Positions 50,038 through 59,974 are shown, numbered from the stretch's first letter. The stretch: DNA of 64,000 bases from Salinisphaera sp. (GCF_002729955.1 NZ_PBYA01000032.1:62001-126000), one strand, 5' to 3'. Numbers and translations are program-made. The notes: generated from the letters alone by a model not told the origin.

Positions 50038-51119
50038 AAGACTCCCTGCGCGCCAAGCTCGAGGAACTGGTCGAACGCCACGAAGACCTCGCGCATTCGC
50101 TATCCGACCCGGAGGTTATCGGCAATCAGGACAAGTTCCGGCGCATGTCCCAGGAATATGCCCAGCTCGAATCGCTGGCAGCGGACTACCGCGCCTGGCG
50201 GGCACTGGTCGATGAAATAGCCGATCTCGAAGAGATGGAAAACTCCGATGAGGCCGAGCTGCGAGAAATGGCCGAAGCCGAGCTCGACGACGCCAGAGAA
50301 CGCCTCGTCGGCCTGGAGGCCGAGCTGCGCAAGCACCTTATCCCGCGCGACCCGAACGACAACGCCAATCTCTACCTGGAAATCCGTGCCGGCACCGGCG
50401 GCGACGAAGCGGCGCTGTTCGCCGGCGACCTGTTGCGCATGTATTCCAGCTATGCCGAGAAACAGGGCTGGCAGGTCGAGATCCTGTCCGCCAGCGAGGG
50501 CGAACACGGCGGCTACAAGGAAGTCATTTCGCGCCTGATCGGCACCGGCGCGTTTTCACGGCTGAAGTTCGAATCCGGCGCGCATCGCGTACAGCGTGTG
50601 CCTGCCACCGAATCCCAGGGCCGTATCCATACCTCGGCATGCACGGTCGCGGTGTTACCCGAAGCCGACGAGATCGAAGCGATCAAGATCGATCCCAACG
50701 ATCTGCGCGTGGACACCTTCCGTGCCGCCGGCGCGGGTGGCCAGCACGTCAACAAGACCGACTCGGCGATCCGTATCACCCATATCCCCACCGGGGTGGT
50801 GGTCGAATGCCAGCAGGAGCGCTCCCAGCACAAGAACCGTGCCCGGGCGATGAGCCTGCTGCAGACCAAGCTGCTGACCGCCGAACAGGACAAGCAGGCC
50901 AGCGAACAGGCCGCCACCCGCAAGAAACTCGTGGGCAGCGGCGACCGCTCCGAGCGTATCCGCACCTACAACTTCCCGCAGGGGCGCGTCACCGACCATC
51001 GCATCAACCTCACCCTCTACAAGCTCGACGACGTCATGGCGGGCAATCTCGAAGAGATCGTCGACGCCCTGACCAGCGAACATCAGGCCGATCTGCTCGC
51101 CGAAATGGGCGCGGCCTGA
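50034..51119 (+). CDS. prfA: Peptide chain release factor 1
   Basis: A 361-residue RF1. The stop-codon recognition motif is PAT (in [14 protein letters not shown]), and the catalytic GGQ is in [16 protein letters not shown] (about 235-237). It terminates translation at UAA and UAG. It is coupled to hemA and followed by prmC, which methylates its GGQ glutamine. Confidence 0.98.
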   Translation: MKDSLRAKLEELVERHEDLAHSLSDPEVIGNQDKFRRMSQEYAQLESLAADYRAWRALVDEIADLEEMENSDEAELREMAEAELDDARERLVGLEAELRKHLIPRDPNDNANLYLEIRAGTGGDEAALFAGDLLRMYSSYAEKQGWQVEILSASEGEHGGYKEVISRLIGTGAFSRLKFESGAHRVQRVPATESQGRIHTSACTVAVLPEADEIEAIKIDPNDLRVDTFRAAGAGGQHVNKTDSAIRITHIPTGVVVECQQERSQHKNRARAMSLLQTKLLTAEQDKQASEQAATRKKLVGSGDRSERIRTYNFPQGRVTDHRINLTLYKLDDVMAGNLEEIVDALTSEHQADLLAEMGAA

Positions 51120-51129
51120 TCGCCACATC

Positions 51130-51981
51130 GTGACCTCAACCGTCGATGCGCTGCGCCGCGGTGCCCGCGACCGCCTCGCCGCGCATAGCGACAGCCCCGA
51201 TCTGGATGCGCGGCTGCTGCTCGAACACGTGCTCGGGGTGAACCATAGCTGGCTCGTGATCCACGCCGAAGACGACGTCGACGACGCCGTCTGCCAGCAG
51301 TTCGCCGCACTCGTTGCCCGGCGCGCGGCGGGCGAACCGCTCGCCTATCTCGTGGGCAGCGTCGGCTTCTGGACGTTCGAGCTGGATGTGTCACCGGCGG
51401 TACTCATTCCCCGCCCGGATACCGAAACACTGGTCGAAGCGGTACTCGAAGCGCACGGCCCCGAACCGCGCCGACTGCTCGATCTCGGCACCGGCAGCGG
51501 CGCGATCGCCCTGGCCCTGGCCGAGGAACGCCCGGCCTGGCGGGTGACCGCCACGGACGCAAGTTCGCAGGCGCTCGACTGCGCGCGCGCCAACGCGGCC
51601 CGGCTCGGCCTGGCCCGGCTCGAGTTCGCCCTGGGGCCCTGGTTCGAGGCAGTCGGCGACCGATGCTTCGATATCATCGTATCCAACCCGCCGTATATCG
51701 CCGCCGGGGACAGCCACCTCGCCGCCCTCACGCATGAACCGTCGACCGCACTTGTCGCCGCCCGGCAGGGATTGGCAGATCTAGAACAGATCATCGCCGG
51801 CGCCGGCCGCCATCTATCGGCGGGCGGCGCGGTCTACCTCGAGCATGGCGCCGATCAGGGCGCGGCGGTGCGCGCTATGTTTGCCGGTTGGCAGCACGTG
51901 GAAACCCGTCGCGACCTCGCCGGTAACGAGCGGGTGACCCGCGCGTTCGTCGATACACACGGCGGCGTACACCGCAGCTAA
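51130..51981 (+). CDS. prmC: Release factor glutamine methyltransferase
   Basis: A 283-residue SAM methyltransferase with a GTG start, motif I DLGTGSGAIAL (about 119-129) and catalytic SNPPYIA (about 185). It methylates the GGQ glutamine of RF1 and RF2. The gene starts 10 bases after prfA, in the standard hemA-prfA-prmC unit, and its stop faces the kai operon. Confidence 0.96.
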   Translation: MTSTVDALRRGARDRLAAHSDSPDLDARLLLEHVLGVNHSWLVIHAEDDVDDAVCQQFAALVARRAAGEPLAYLVGSVGFWTFELDVSPAVLIPRPDTETLVEAVLEAHGPEPRRLLDLGTGSGAIALALAEERPAWRVTATDASSQALDCARANAARLGLARLEFALGPWFEAVGDRCFDIIVSNPPYIAAGDSHLAALTHEPSTALVAARQGLADLEQIIAGAGRHLSAGGAVYLEHGADQGAAVRAMFAGWQHVETRRDLAGNERVTRAFVDTHGGVHRS

Positions 51982-51995
51982 TCGCCGCGCCGTGC

Positions 51996-52337
51996 TCAGG
52001 CCGATCGGGCCAGATGGGAGAGTTCTTCGAGAATATCCTCACGCCCGTAAAGGTCACCGACATAACGACTGACCGTCTCACCCTTTTCGATGATCAACGT
52101 GGGCGTGGCCAGAAGCCGGGACTCGAGCGCGCGCTCGGGTTCGCGGAGAACATCGACTATTTCGAACCGACTTTTATCCACGCTGTCGTGCACGCCAAGC
52201 AATTCCTCGATCGCGCGCCTTGCGCGACGGGAACTCGGCGCATCGCCCGCGACGAATAAACGTACGCGCGGCGAATCCGGTGACCCCTCTTTTTCCATCC
52301 CGCACTCTCCGGGTTCTACATCGCTCATTGTGTTCAT
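51996..52337 (-). CDS. kaiB: KaiB-domain protein
   Basis: A 113-residue protein. The N-terminal 22 residues are acidic and extra; the remainder is a clear KaiB thioredoxin-like domain: RLFVAGDAPSSRRA, VDVLREPERA, LLATPTLI and YVGDLYGREDIL align with cyanobacterial KaiB. In the clock, KaiB changes fold and binds the KaiC CI ring. The start codon overlaps the kaiC stop (ATGA), so it is coupled to kaiC and presumably works with it. No kaiA is nearby. Confidence 0.93.
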   Translation of the reverse strand: MNTMSDVEPGECGMEKEGSPDSPRVRLFVAGDAPSSRRARRAIEELLGVHDSVDKSRFEIVDVLREPERALESRLLATPTLIIEKGETVSRYVGDLYGREDILEELSHLARSA

Positions 52338-54046
52338 TCGTCGGAGAGCCGATGATCGTTTGCATCGGCACCGCGGCTGCGTAACAGACGTCCACGGTCA
52401 TCGGCGCGCCGGCGAACGTAATCCTCGGCCTGCTGCTCCAGTTGTTCGAGTTCCTGGCGCTGCTGCTCGAGCTGACTGTTGAGCGTCGCGATCTGCTCGC
52501 GGGTCTCGGCCATGCCAGTCTGCATCCGTTGTCTGTCGCGCTCGTATGCCTGCTGCTCTTCGTGCACCCGGGCTTCGACTTCCTGCTCCTCGCGCAGCCG
52601 AGCCGATCCCATTAGCATCTCGCCGCTCGCAATATAGACATCGGCCAGAGCCGGTCCGGTATCGTCGATGGTCAGCTCGCGTATCTGGTTCGAATGATTG
52701 ATGCCGCGCGCCTTGATCACCGACAGCGCGCGATTGCGCTCACCTTCATCCACGCGGTAGCTCACCCCGACCCATACATCGACGATATTGGCCAGATGGC
52801 TTTCCATATCTACCACGAAGGTCTGGCTCGACGAGAGCGCGGTCAGATAAAGGGTGATCCCGCTCGCCTTGGCAAGATCCAGCAGTCGATCGGTGACATC
52901 CACCGCCATATCCAGACCGCCAGACTTCACCAATGCCGAAACCGGGTCGATAATCACGTGCTCCGGCGCGAACTGGCGAATCGCGTGATGGATATCGATA
53001 TAGTGGGCTTCTGCGCTGGTGGCGCCGGCGAGCACACCGTGCATCTGCAGCAGACCGGCGTCGACATAGGGCCGCAGGTCGATGCTGACCGACTGCAGAT
53101 CCTCGACGATCTGATCCCCCGCTTCGTCGAAGCTGATATAGAGCACGCGCTCGCCGTTTTCTGCCATCTGGCGTGCAAAACAGGCGGCCAGGCTGGTCTT
53201 TGCTGCGCCGGGCGGCCCCGAAACCAGCACGCTGCTGCCGCGGATCAGCCCGCCCCGCAACATCGTGTCCAAACGCGCGACGCCGCTGCCGATACGTTCA
53301 TCGAATACCTTGGCCGTGAGCGGATAGTTCTCGCGCTCGGCCACCAGCACGCCACTGCTGCGGATGACGAACGGCATCTCGGCGCCGCTGCTCTCTCCGC
53401 CGCGCAGCTTGACCACCCGCAGGGTGCGCGCAAACGTGCGCTTATGCGGAATGTTGCGCAGGCGAATGACGCAATCGGCGACATAAGGCATGTCGCGAAA
53501 GTGGCCAACACCGATGCTGTCATAGTCATCGAGCTTGGCGGTCATAATCACGGCGACACCGCAATCCGTGAGCCAGTGTTTTAGCCGGAAAAGCTCGCGC
53601 ATCGCGGCCACCCGGTCGCCCAGCGTACCCAGCAAGGCGTCGAGCCCGTCGATGAGAACCCATCTTGCCCCGGTCTGCTTGATCTTGGCTTCGATGGCGG
53701 CCAGGAGGCCGGATATATCGAATTTACCGACGTTGTGAAATTCGTCCTCAACGCGTGCGGCCATCAGATGGATTTCGTTATCCGCGGCTTCGGCCAGCCC
53801 CCACTCGAAAGTGACGTGATTTTCGATCAGTTCGTCGGGGCCTTCTTCGAACCCCACCACAATACCCGGCCGGCCGGCGCGAGCGTTGTTCACGAGTATT
53901 TCGAGCGCCAGCACGGTCTTGCCGACACCGGTGGCACCATAGACCAGCGTAAGTCGGCGATCCGGCAGACCGCCACCCAGTAGCGCATCCAGACCATCCA
54001 CGCCCGTGGGCAAGCGCGAGGTTGCAGCGAATTTTTGCATCGGCAC
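52334..54046 (-). CDS. kaiC: KaiC-like double RecA-domain ATPase with C-terminal coiled coil
   Basis: A 570-residue KaiC homologue. CI has Walker A GATGVGKT (37-44) and the catalytic Glu pair in GFEEGP (67-68). CII has GPPGAAKT (277-284) and an Asp-Glu pair at 307-308 where cyanobacterial KaiC has Glu-Glu. The CII segment MESHLAN (414-420) aligns with TDSHIST of Synechococcus KaiC, so the Ser431/Thr432 phosphosites are Ala419/Asn420 here. From about residue 483 to 555 a Glu/Gln/Arg-rich coiled coil follows, in place of the short KaiA-binding tail. It should hydrolyse ATP but not run the known phosphorylation cycle. It is flanked by kaiB (overlap) and a GGDEF-EAL gene (5-base gap). Confidence 0.95.
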   Translation of the reverse strand: MPMQKFAATSRLPTGVDGLDALLGGGLPDRRLTLVYGATGVGKTVLALEILVNNARAGRPGIVVGFEEGPDELIENHVTFEWGLAEAADNEIHLMAARVEDEFHNVGKFDISGLLAAIEAKIKQTGARWVLIDGLDALLGTLGDRVAAMRELFRLKHWLTDCGVAVIMTAKLDDYDSIGVGHFRDMPYVADCVIRLRNIPHKRTFARTLRVVKLRGGESSGAEMPFVIRSSGVLVAERENYPLTAKVFDERIGSGVARLDTMLRGGLIRGSSVLVSGPPGAAKTSLAACFARQMAENGERVLYISFDEAGDQIVEDLQSVSIDLRPYVDAGLLQMHGVLAGATSAEAHYIDIHHAIRQFAPEHVIIDPVSALVKSGGLDMAVDVTDRLLDLAKASGITLYLTALSSSQTFVVDMESHLANIVDVWVGVSYRVDEGERNRALSVIKARGINHSNQIRELTIDDTGPALADVYIASGEMLMGSARLREEQEVEARVHEEQQAYERDRQRMQTGMAETREQIATLNSQLEQQRQELEQLEQQAEDYVRRRADDRGRLLRSRGADANDHRLSDE

Positions 54047-54051
54047 GGAGC

Positions 54052-56139
54052 CTATTCTTCAAGTACGGGGAACGAATCGTGTCGCAGCCTGCCGGTTTCA
54101 TCTCCCACCGGCAACAACTCGTGATTGGCTAGCAGCCATTCCAGATCGTCGGCCGCCAGCGGCATGCTGTAAAGATAGCCCTGTGCCTCTTCGCAGTGCC
54201 AGTGCTTGAGCCATCGACGCTGGGCGAGCGTTTCCACGCCCTCGGCGGTTACGCGGATGCCCAAGCTTCTTGCCATGGCGACGATCGTGCGGGTGATGGT
54301 CAAGTCGCCCTTTTCTGCGGGTATGCCGTCCACGAACGACTTGTCGACCTTCAAATAGGTAATGGGAAAGCGCCGCAGGTAGCTCAACGACGAATAACCG
54401 GTACCGAAATCGTCGAGCGCGACGGCCACACCCAGCGCTTGAAGCGCATGCAGCGTATCGAGCGTGGCACCGGCCTGCTCCATGAGCACGGTTTCGGTGA
54501 TTTCGAGCTCGAGATGGCGGCTGTCGAGCCCCGTTTCTTCGAGCACCGCGGCGATCTGATCCACGAGATCGGTCTGGCGGAACTGGCGTGCAGAAAGGTT
54601 CACGGCCACCCGCAGGTGATCGTAGCCGCGCTCATGCAGGCGCTGGAGTTCCTGACAGGCCTGGCGCAGCACCCAGTGGCCAATATCAAGAATCAAGCCA
54701 GTCTGCTCGGCGATGGGTATGAAATCCGCGGGCGACACCATGCCCAGTTCATCGTTTTGCCAGCGCAGCAGGGCCTCGATTCCGGTCACTTCGCCGGAAT
54801 TAACATCCACAAAAGGCTGGTAGTAGACATGCAGCTCATCGAGCTCAAGGGCGCGATGCAGGTTGTTGCGTAGCTGCAGCATCCAGTGCGCGTTGGCGTC
54901 CATTTCCGGGCGATAGAACACATAGCGGCCATGGCCGAGCCGCTTGGCCCGATACATCGCCATATCGGCATTGCGCAGCAACGTGGTCAAATCCTGACTG
55001 TCGTCGGGATAACAGCTGATGCCGATGCTGGCGGTCGTGAACACGGTCTGGTCATTGAGCGTGAGCGGCACTTTCAGCGTGTTCAGAATCCGGTTGGCCA
55101 CATAGGCGGCATCCTCGGGCTCGGCAATCGAATCGAGCAGAATCACGAACTCGTCGCCGCCTTGCCGCGCCACCAGATCGCGCTCGCCCACCGCGCTGCG
55201 CAGACGATCCGCCACATGGCATAGCAATTTGTCGCCCGTGGCATGGCCCAGCGAGTCGTTCACCGCCTTGAAGCCATCCAGATCGAGAAACAACAGCGCG
55301 AGATGACGCCCGTCGCGTTCGACCGCCATACGCGACATCTCGGCGCGTTTTTCGATCATCGTACGGTTGGCCAGACCGGTCAGCGTATCGTAGTGGGCGA
55401 GGTACTCGATGCGGGCCTCATAGGCCTTGTCGGCCGACAGATCCCGAAAAACGACCACGAACTGGGCCGAAGCGGTTTCTTCGCCGGGTGCAAGCGCCGT
55501 AATCTTGACGAAGGCCGGGTATCGCTGGCCATCGCGCCGTCGGTTGTGCACTTCGCCGGTCCAGCGTTTCCCGGGTGCCAGCCCATCGATCACCTGCGTC
55601 AGCAGATCGCTTTCATGCGACCCGCCGTCCAGCTCAAGAGATTGGCCGACCGCCTCGGCCTCGTTGTAGCCGGTAATACGGGTATAGGCGGTATTAAGAG
55701 CGCGGATTCTTCCATCGGCGCCTACCAGCACCGCAGCCTCGTCGATATGGCTTAACGCGATCTTTGCGATATCGCCTGTGTCATCGCCGGATGCCACGGG
55801 CAGTGTTGCGTTTAATCGGCAAACCACGCTCGCCACACGGCCATGATCGGGATGTTCGAACACACGGGCGTCGAGGCGCGCACTGAAGTCGAAACCGTCG
55901 GCGTGGTGCAGCGCGACCTCGATATCCGAACTACCCGCGTCGTTGATTCCGCCCGCCAGCGCGCGTGCCCGAGGGTCGCTGGTTTTCAGCCACTGGCGGC
56001 CGGCGAGCCCCACCAGTTCGGCGCGGGAACGACCCAGCAGGCGAGCGCCAGCATTGTTGGCTTCGAGAATCGTGCCGGTCAGATCCACCAGAAATAACGC
56101 GGCCGGGCTGTTTTCGACCAGATACTCGTACTCGGTCAT
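54052..56139 (-). CDS. PAS-PAS-GGDEF-EAL c-di-GMP signalling protein
   Basis: About 695 residues from the ATG at 56139; the frame is open to 56349, so the start is uncertain. Two N-terminal PAS domains (YLVENSPAALFLVDLTGTI; VLVGADGRIRALNTAYTRIT) precede a GGDEF domain (RQGGDEFVILL, about 325-335) and an EAL domain (GIEALLRW, about 452; ELEITET; DDFGTGYSSL; AEGVET). Both active-site signatures are intact. The product-inhibition I-site (RxxD before GGDEF) has Gly instead of Arg. It can therefore make or degrade c-di-GMP in response to a PAS-sensed cue. There is no membrane segment, so it is cytoplasmic. It leads the operon with kaiC and kaiB. Confidence 0.93.
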   Translation of the reverse strand: MTEYEYLVENSPAALFLVDLTGTILEANNAGARLLGRSRAELVGLAGRQWLKTSDPRARALAGGINDAGSSDIEVALHHADGFDFSARLDARVFEHPDHGRVASVVCRLNATLPVASGDDTGDIAKIALSHIDEAAVLVGADGRIRALNTAYTRITGYNEAEAVGQSLELDGGSHESDLLTQVIDGLAPGKRWTGEVHNRRRDGQRYPAFVKITALAPGEETASAQFVVVFRDLSADKAYEARIEYLAHYDTLTGLANRTMIEKRAEMSRMAVERDGRHLALLFLDLDGFKAVNDSLGHATGDKLLCHVADRLRSAVGERDLVARQGGDEFVILLDSIAEPEDAAYVANRILNTLKVPLTLNDQTVFTTASIGISCYPDDSQDLTTLLRNADMAMYRAKRLGHGRYVFYRPEMDANAHWMLQLRNNLHRALELDELHVYYQPFVDVNSGEVTGIEALLRWQNDELGMVSPADFIPIAEQTGLILDIGHWVLRQACQELQRLHERGYDHLRVAVNLSARQFRQTDLVDQIAAVLEETGLDSRHLELEITETVLMEQAGATLDTLHALQALGVAVALDDFGTGYSSLSYLRRFPITYLKVDKSFVDGIPAEKGDLTITRTIVAMARSLGIRVTAEGVETLAQRRWLKHWHCEEAQGYLYSMPLAADDLEWLLANHELLPVGDETGRLRHDSFPVLEE

Positions 56140-56613
56140 GTGCTGCCATATCTCCTGCGCGCCCAGCCTTCGCCAAGACACGTGATTACCCTGGCACATC
56201 TGCTTACGGCCAGCGCCCGCGGTGGGTAGGACCTCCGCGATATCCTCCCAAAGCGGCGGCTTTCGATATGCCGTGCATGCCATGGTTAGCCTCAGCCCTG
56301 CAGCGCGTGGCCGTGGCGCCCTCGCACCCATTGGGTCGTTTAAAAGCACGAAGAGGTATCAGTAAGATTACGCACACGACTACCGAGGCATACCCGAAAC
56401 AAGCCCGCATACTACGAATTGGTTACAGTCCGGACGTCAACGCCGCATGGATCGGCGCTGAACGCGCGGGCAACCCGAATTACCCGCGCATACGTAGCGG
56501 TGGTTCGGCGGCCAGGTGACGCACGATTCGTGCGCTGATTACGGCGCCCCACGGCGCCGACACCCAAGCGCGGCGCCGCACCAAGTTGAGTGCAGACGCG
56601 CGCATTGAAAGGT

Positions 56614-57627
56614 TCAGCCGAGTCGTTCGATTACGGCGTCGGTGAACCGCTCGGTGGTGGCATTACCGCCCAGATCGGGCGTGACGCGATCGTGCTCGGC
56701 AACCACCGAGCGCACGGCACGCCGCAGACGATTGGCGTTTTCGGGCTGGTCGACGTGTTCCAGCATCAGCGCGGCCGCGAGAATGACCGAGGTGGGGTTG
56801 GCAATGCCCTTGCCGGCGATGTCCGGCGCGCTGCCATGCACCGCTTCGAACATGGCACAGGTTTCGCCGATATTCGCGCCCGGCGCGAGCCCCAGCCCGC
56901 CGATGAGGCCGGCACACAGGTCAGAGAGGATGTCGCCGAACAGATTGGTCGTTACGATCACGTCGAAGCGCTCGGGGTGCATGACCAGCTTCATCGCACA
57001 GGCGTCGACGATCACCTCGTCGTGTTCGATATCGTCGTATTCCTCGGAGATCTGACGCCCCACTTCCAGAAACAGCCCGGAGGTGGATTTCATGATGTTG
57101 GCCTTGTGTGCCAGCGTGACCTTGCGACGCCCGCGTGCCCGCGCCATGTCGAAGGCGAAACGGATGATGCGTTCGCATTCGGAGCGCGTGATCACCGACA
57201 GCGCCTCGGCACGGTTACCATCCTCGGACACCTTCTGGCCCTGGCCGGAATACATGCCGCCGGTATTCTCGCGCACGGTGATGATGTCGAGATTGTTGTA
57301 GCGCGACTGCGTGCCGGGCATCGACAGCGTGGGCCGTACGTTGGCATACAGGTCGAAATGCTTGCGCATGGCCACGTTGACCGAGCGATAGCCCTTGCCG
57401 GAGGGGGTCGTTACCGGGCCTTTGAGCACCAGGCCGGTGCGCTCGATGGATTTCAGCGCAGACTCCGGCATGACGTCGGACTCGCCCGCATCGAGCGCGG
57501 CCTGGCCGACGATGACTTCCTCGTACTCGAATCCGGTATCCAGACGCTCGAGTACCCGCAGGGCGGCATCGACGATATCGGGACCGATGCCGTCGCCCTT
57601 GATGACTGTGACCGGCGTTTTGCTCAT
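56614..57627 (-). CDS. NAD-dependent isocitrate dehydrogenase
   Basis: A 337-residue decarboxylating dehydrogenase of the IDH/IPMDH family. Substrate residues [10 protein letters not shown] (the SxN pair of isocitrate enzymes rather than the LxL of IPMDH) and [15 protein letters not shown] point to isocitrate. [11 protein letters not shown] and [18 protein letters not shown] are cofactor and metal motifs of the NAD-dependent type. It makes 2-oxoglutarate in the TCA cycle. It stands alone between the kai operon and a divergent L,D-transpeptidase gene. Confidence 0.9.
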   Translation of the reverse strand: MSKTPVTVIKGDGIGPDIVDAALRVLERLDTGFEYEEVIVGQAALDAGESDVMPESALKSIERTGLVLKGPVTTPSGKGYRSVNVAMRKHFDLYANVRPTLSMPGTQSRYNNLDIITVRENTGGMYSGQGQKVSEDGNRAEALSVITRSECERIIRFAFDMARARGRRKVTLAHKANIMKSTSGLFLEVGRQISEEYDDIEHDEVIVDACAMKLVMHPERFDVIVTTNLFGDILSDLCAGLIGGLGLAPGANIGETCAMFEAVHGSAPDIAGKGIANPTSVILAAALMLEHVDQPENANRLRRAVRSVVAEHDRVTPDLGGNATTERFTDAVIERLG

Positions 57628-57826
57628 CTCGATTCCTCTAGGCTGGGGAAATACGGGAGGCGCGCCGCGCCTGCGCGGGCCGCCTGACCTCTTGCTGATT
57701 CCATCCTAGCACCGCATCGCCTGCCGACATGGCGCCGTAATTATTGGCACGCGAGCACAGCGCGCGGCAGAATTGCCTCGCGGGGCGCGCCGTGGCGCGC
57801 TTTTCGATTCTCAACACGAGCCGACC

Positions 57827-58354
57827 ATGCGCTTGAACGCGACTTCATACATTCGTCTGCTGCTTTTAACGCTCGCGGCGCTCGCGCTCGTGGCGCCGAC
57901 CGTCACCCTCGCCCAGGACGAATTCGACGACGACTTCAAGCCGCCGGTCGACCTGGTCGTGGTCATGAAGGCCAACCGGGTGATGTATCTCTACGCCAAC
58001 GGCGAGATGGTCGAGCAGTTCCCGATCGCCCTCGGCAAGAACCCGATCGGCACCAAGCGCAAGCGCGGCGACAACCGCACGCCCGAGGGCCTGTATTACC
58101 TCGACTGGCGCAATCCGGACAGCATCTTCCACCGCTCGATCCATATCTCCTACCCGAACGCCCGCGACCGAGAGGAGGCCGACGCCCGCGGCGTGGATCC
58201 GGGCGATCTGATCATGATCCATGGCCAGCCGGACTACGACGATCGCGAGCGCGAAGGCGACTGGACCAACGGCTGTATCGCCGTATCCAACCAGGCGATC
58301 GACACGATCTGGGACCGTGTCTACGACGGCACCCGAATTCATATCTATCCGTAG
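57827..58354 (+). CDS. L,D-transpeptidase (YkuD family)
   Basis: A 175-residue protein with an N-terminal signal peptide (LLLLTLAALALVAPTVTLAQ) and a YkuD catalytic domain: IHGQ (His132) and WTNGCIAVSN (Cys150). These enzymes form 3-3 peptidoglycan crosslinks or attach proteins to the wall in the periplasm. It is a short, single-domain member. The ATG at 57827 begins the signal peptide; an earlier frame from 57773 lacks that logic. Confidence 0.93.
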   Translation: MRLNATSYIRLLLLTLAALALVAPTVTLAQDEFDDDFKPPVDLVVVMKANRVMYLYANGEMVEQFPIALGKNPIGTKRKRGDNRTPEGLYYLDWRNPDSIFHRSIHISYPNARDREEADARGVDPGDLIMIHGQPDYDDREREGDWTNGCIAVSNQAIDTIWDRVYDGTRIHIYP

Positions 58355-58398
58355 CCGGGCCACTCAGGCCGGCCTGAACACGACGCCCGCCCGCGCCC

Positions 58399-59382
58399 AT
58401 GACGCCGCACGAGCCGCGCACGCCGAACGCGCTTCCCGCCGACAAGCGTAAGGCGCTGCGCCGCGCCCTGCGCATCGAATGGCTGACGCTGGTGTTGCGT
58501 ATCAGCGTTGTCGCCGTGCTTTATCTTGCGCTCGGCACGGCCCAGGCATTGACCGCGATCTGGCTGAAGAGCCTGTGGGCGCTGTTGCCGCCTCTGGCCT
58601 TCATCGTCGCCTGTCGTATCGAGCGCCTGCGGCCGACGCCGCGCTTTCCCTACGGCTTCTATCGCGCCGGTACCATCGCATTCCTGAGCGGCGCCCTGGC
58701 TCTTTCGGCGATGGGTCTGTACCTGCTTTACGTGGCACTGCGCGGGCTGGGCGAGCTCAAACACCCCGCGCTGGGCGCCCTGTGGTCGCAGCCGTTGCTG
58801 CAATGGCCCGGCTGGCCGGTGCTTGCCGCGCTGACCTACAGCATGCTCGTGCCGGTCATCGCCGGGCGTTCGCGCCAGCGCCTGGCGATCGATCTGCACG
58901 ACAAGGGCCTGTATGCCGACGCCACCATGGGCCGCGCGAGCTGGCTGGCCGGCGGCGCGGCGATTGTCGGCGTGGTCGGCATCGGCCTGGGCCTGTGGTG
59001 GGCCGACTTTATCGCCACCCTGCTCATCGGCGCCGATATCCTGCGCCATGGCGGGCGACATCTTTACACCGCCGTATGCGATCTCATCGACGAAGTGCCG
59101 CGTGAACTGGGGAGCAGCCGGGTCGATCCGCTCGGCGGGCGCATTCGCGATCGGCTCAATTCGCTGGCCTGGATCAGCGATGCCCGGGTCCGACTGCGCG
59201 AAGAAGGCCGACGCCTGACCGGCATCGCCTTCGTTTGCCCGCAGGCGGATACGCCAGCGCTGGTCACCCAGCTGGCCGAGGCACGGGCCGATATCCAAGC
59301 AATGGACTGGCGCCTGCTCGATTTCGAACTGGTGCCGGTAACCGGCGCACGTTGCGCGGATGCGATACGCACACCGCGCTGA
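58399..59382 (+). CDS. Cation diffusion facilitator family transporter
   Basis: A 327-residue CDF-type inner-membrane protein with about five to six membrane segments (ISVVAVLYLALGTAQALTAI; LPPLAFIVACRI; and others) and a cytoplasmic C-terminal domain. A conserved HDKGLYADATMG (about residue 167) matches the second metal-site helix HxxxD-type motif. The usual first-site HSxxD is not visible in the second helix, so metal or function may differ from zinc export. Confidence 0.85.
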   Translation: MTPHEPRTPNALPADKRKALRRALRIEWLTLVLRISVVAVLYLALGTAQALTAIWLKSLWALLPPLAFIVACRIERLRPTPRFPYGFYRAGTIAFLSGALALSAMGLYLLYVALRGLGELKHPALGALWSQPLLQWPGWPVLAALTYSMLVPVIAGRSRQRLAIDLHDKGLYADATMGRASWLAGGAAIVGVVGIGLGLWWADFIATLLIGADILRHGGRHLYTAVCDLIDEVPRELGSSRVDPLGGRIRDRLNSLAWISDARVRLREEGRRLTGIAFVCPQADTPALVTQLAEARADIQAMDWRLLDFELVPVTGARCADAIRTPR

Positions 59383-59428
59383 GGTTTGTAACCGGCGGCG
59401 CTCGTGCAGATAGATCGCGGGCGCTATC

Positions 59429-59869
59429 ATGCGCATCGTTTTGCTCAAGGAATTTGGCGTGTCCCCTGTAAAGATGAGTCGGATGCTGGCCACGCGCCTG
59501 CTCTTCGAAGCCCAGAAACAGCCGGATGCCGAAGTGTGTGGCTTTCTCAGCCAGCGCGACGGCATACCCTACGAAATCTATCCGGTCACAAACGTCGCGG
59601 CCGATCCGGCTCGGCGTTTTGAGATGGACCCGGCCGGGCAGATCGCCGCGCTGCGCAACATGCGTGACCGCGGCGAAGAGATGCTGGCGATCTATCACTC
59701 CCACCCCAGCGCGCCGCCCGAACCCTCCGTCCACGATCTCGAAGGCCTGGGCTATCCGCAGGCGCTGTATCTGATCATTTCGCTCAACATCAAGGGCGTG
59801 CTGGAAATGCGTGCCTGGCAGCGCGACGGCGATGCCATGCAGGAGCGCGTGCTCACGATTCTGGACTGA
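59429..59869 (+). CDS. JAMM/MPN-domain metalloprotease-like protein
   Basis: A 146-residue JAB1/MPN protein with the zinc motif complete: Glu35 (AEVCGFL), HSHP (90-93) and SVHD (Asp103). Bacterial homologues act as isopeptidase-like or sulfur-carrier processing enzymes. It stands alone, without a nearby ubiquitin-like or thiS gene, so its substrate is not known. A GTG at 59459 is an alternative start. Confidence 0.88.
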   Translation: MRIVLLKEFGVSPVKMSRMLATRLLFEAQKQPDAEVCGFLSQRDGIPYEIYPVTNVAADPARRFEMDPAGQIAALRNMRDRGEEMLAIYHSHPSAPPEPSVHDLEGLGYPQALYLIISLNIKGVLEMRAWQRDGDAMQERVLTILD

Positions 59870-59974
59870 TCGGCCAGCCGAACGCCCTGACCCGCCCTAC
59901 GCTGTCGGTCAGCCGCCGCGCTTTTTTGTAGAATCGCGGGCTGATTCGCTCATCGACCCAACCGGCCTTCGCCC

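Noticed and set aside
51996-54046. A circadian clock
   Set aside because: There is no kaiA, and the KaiC phosphosites are Ala-Asn, so the known oscillator mechanism is not possible.
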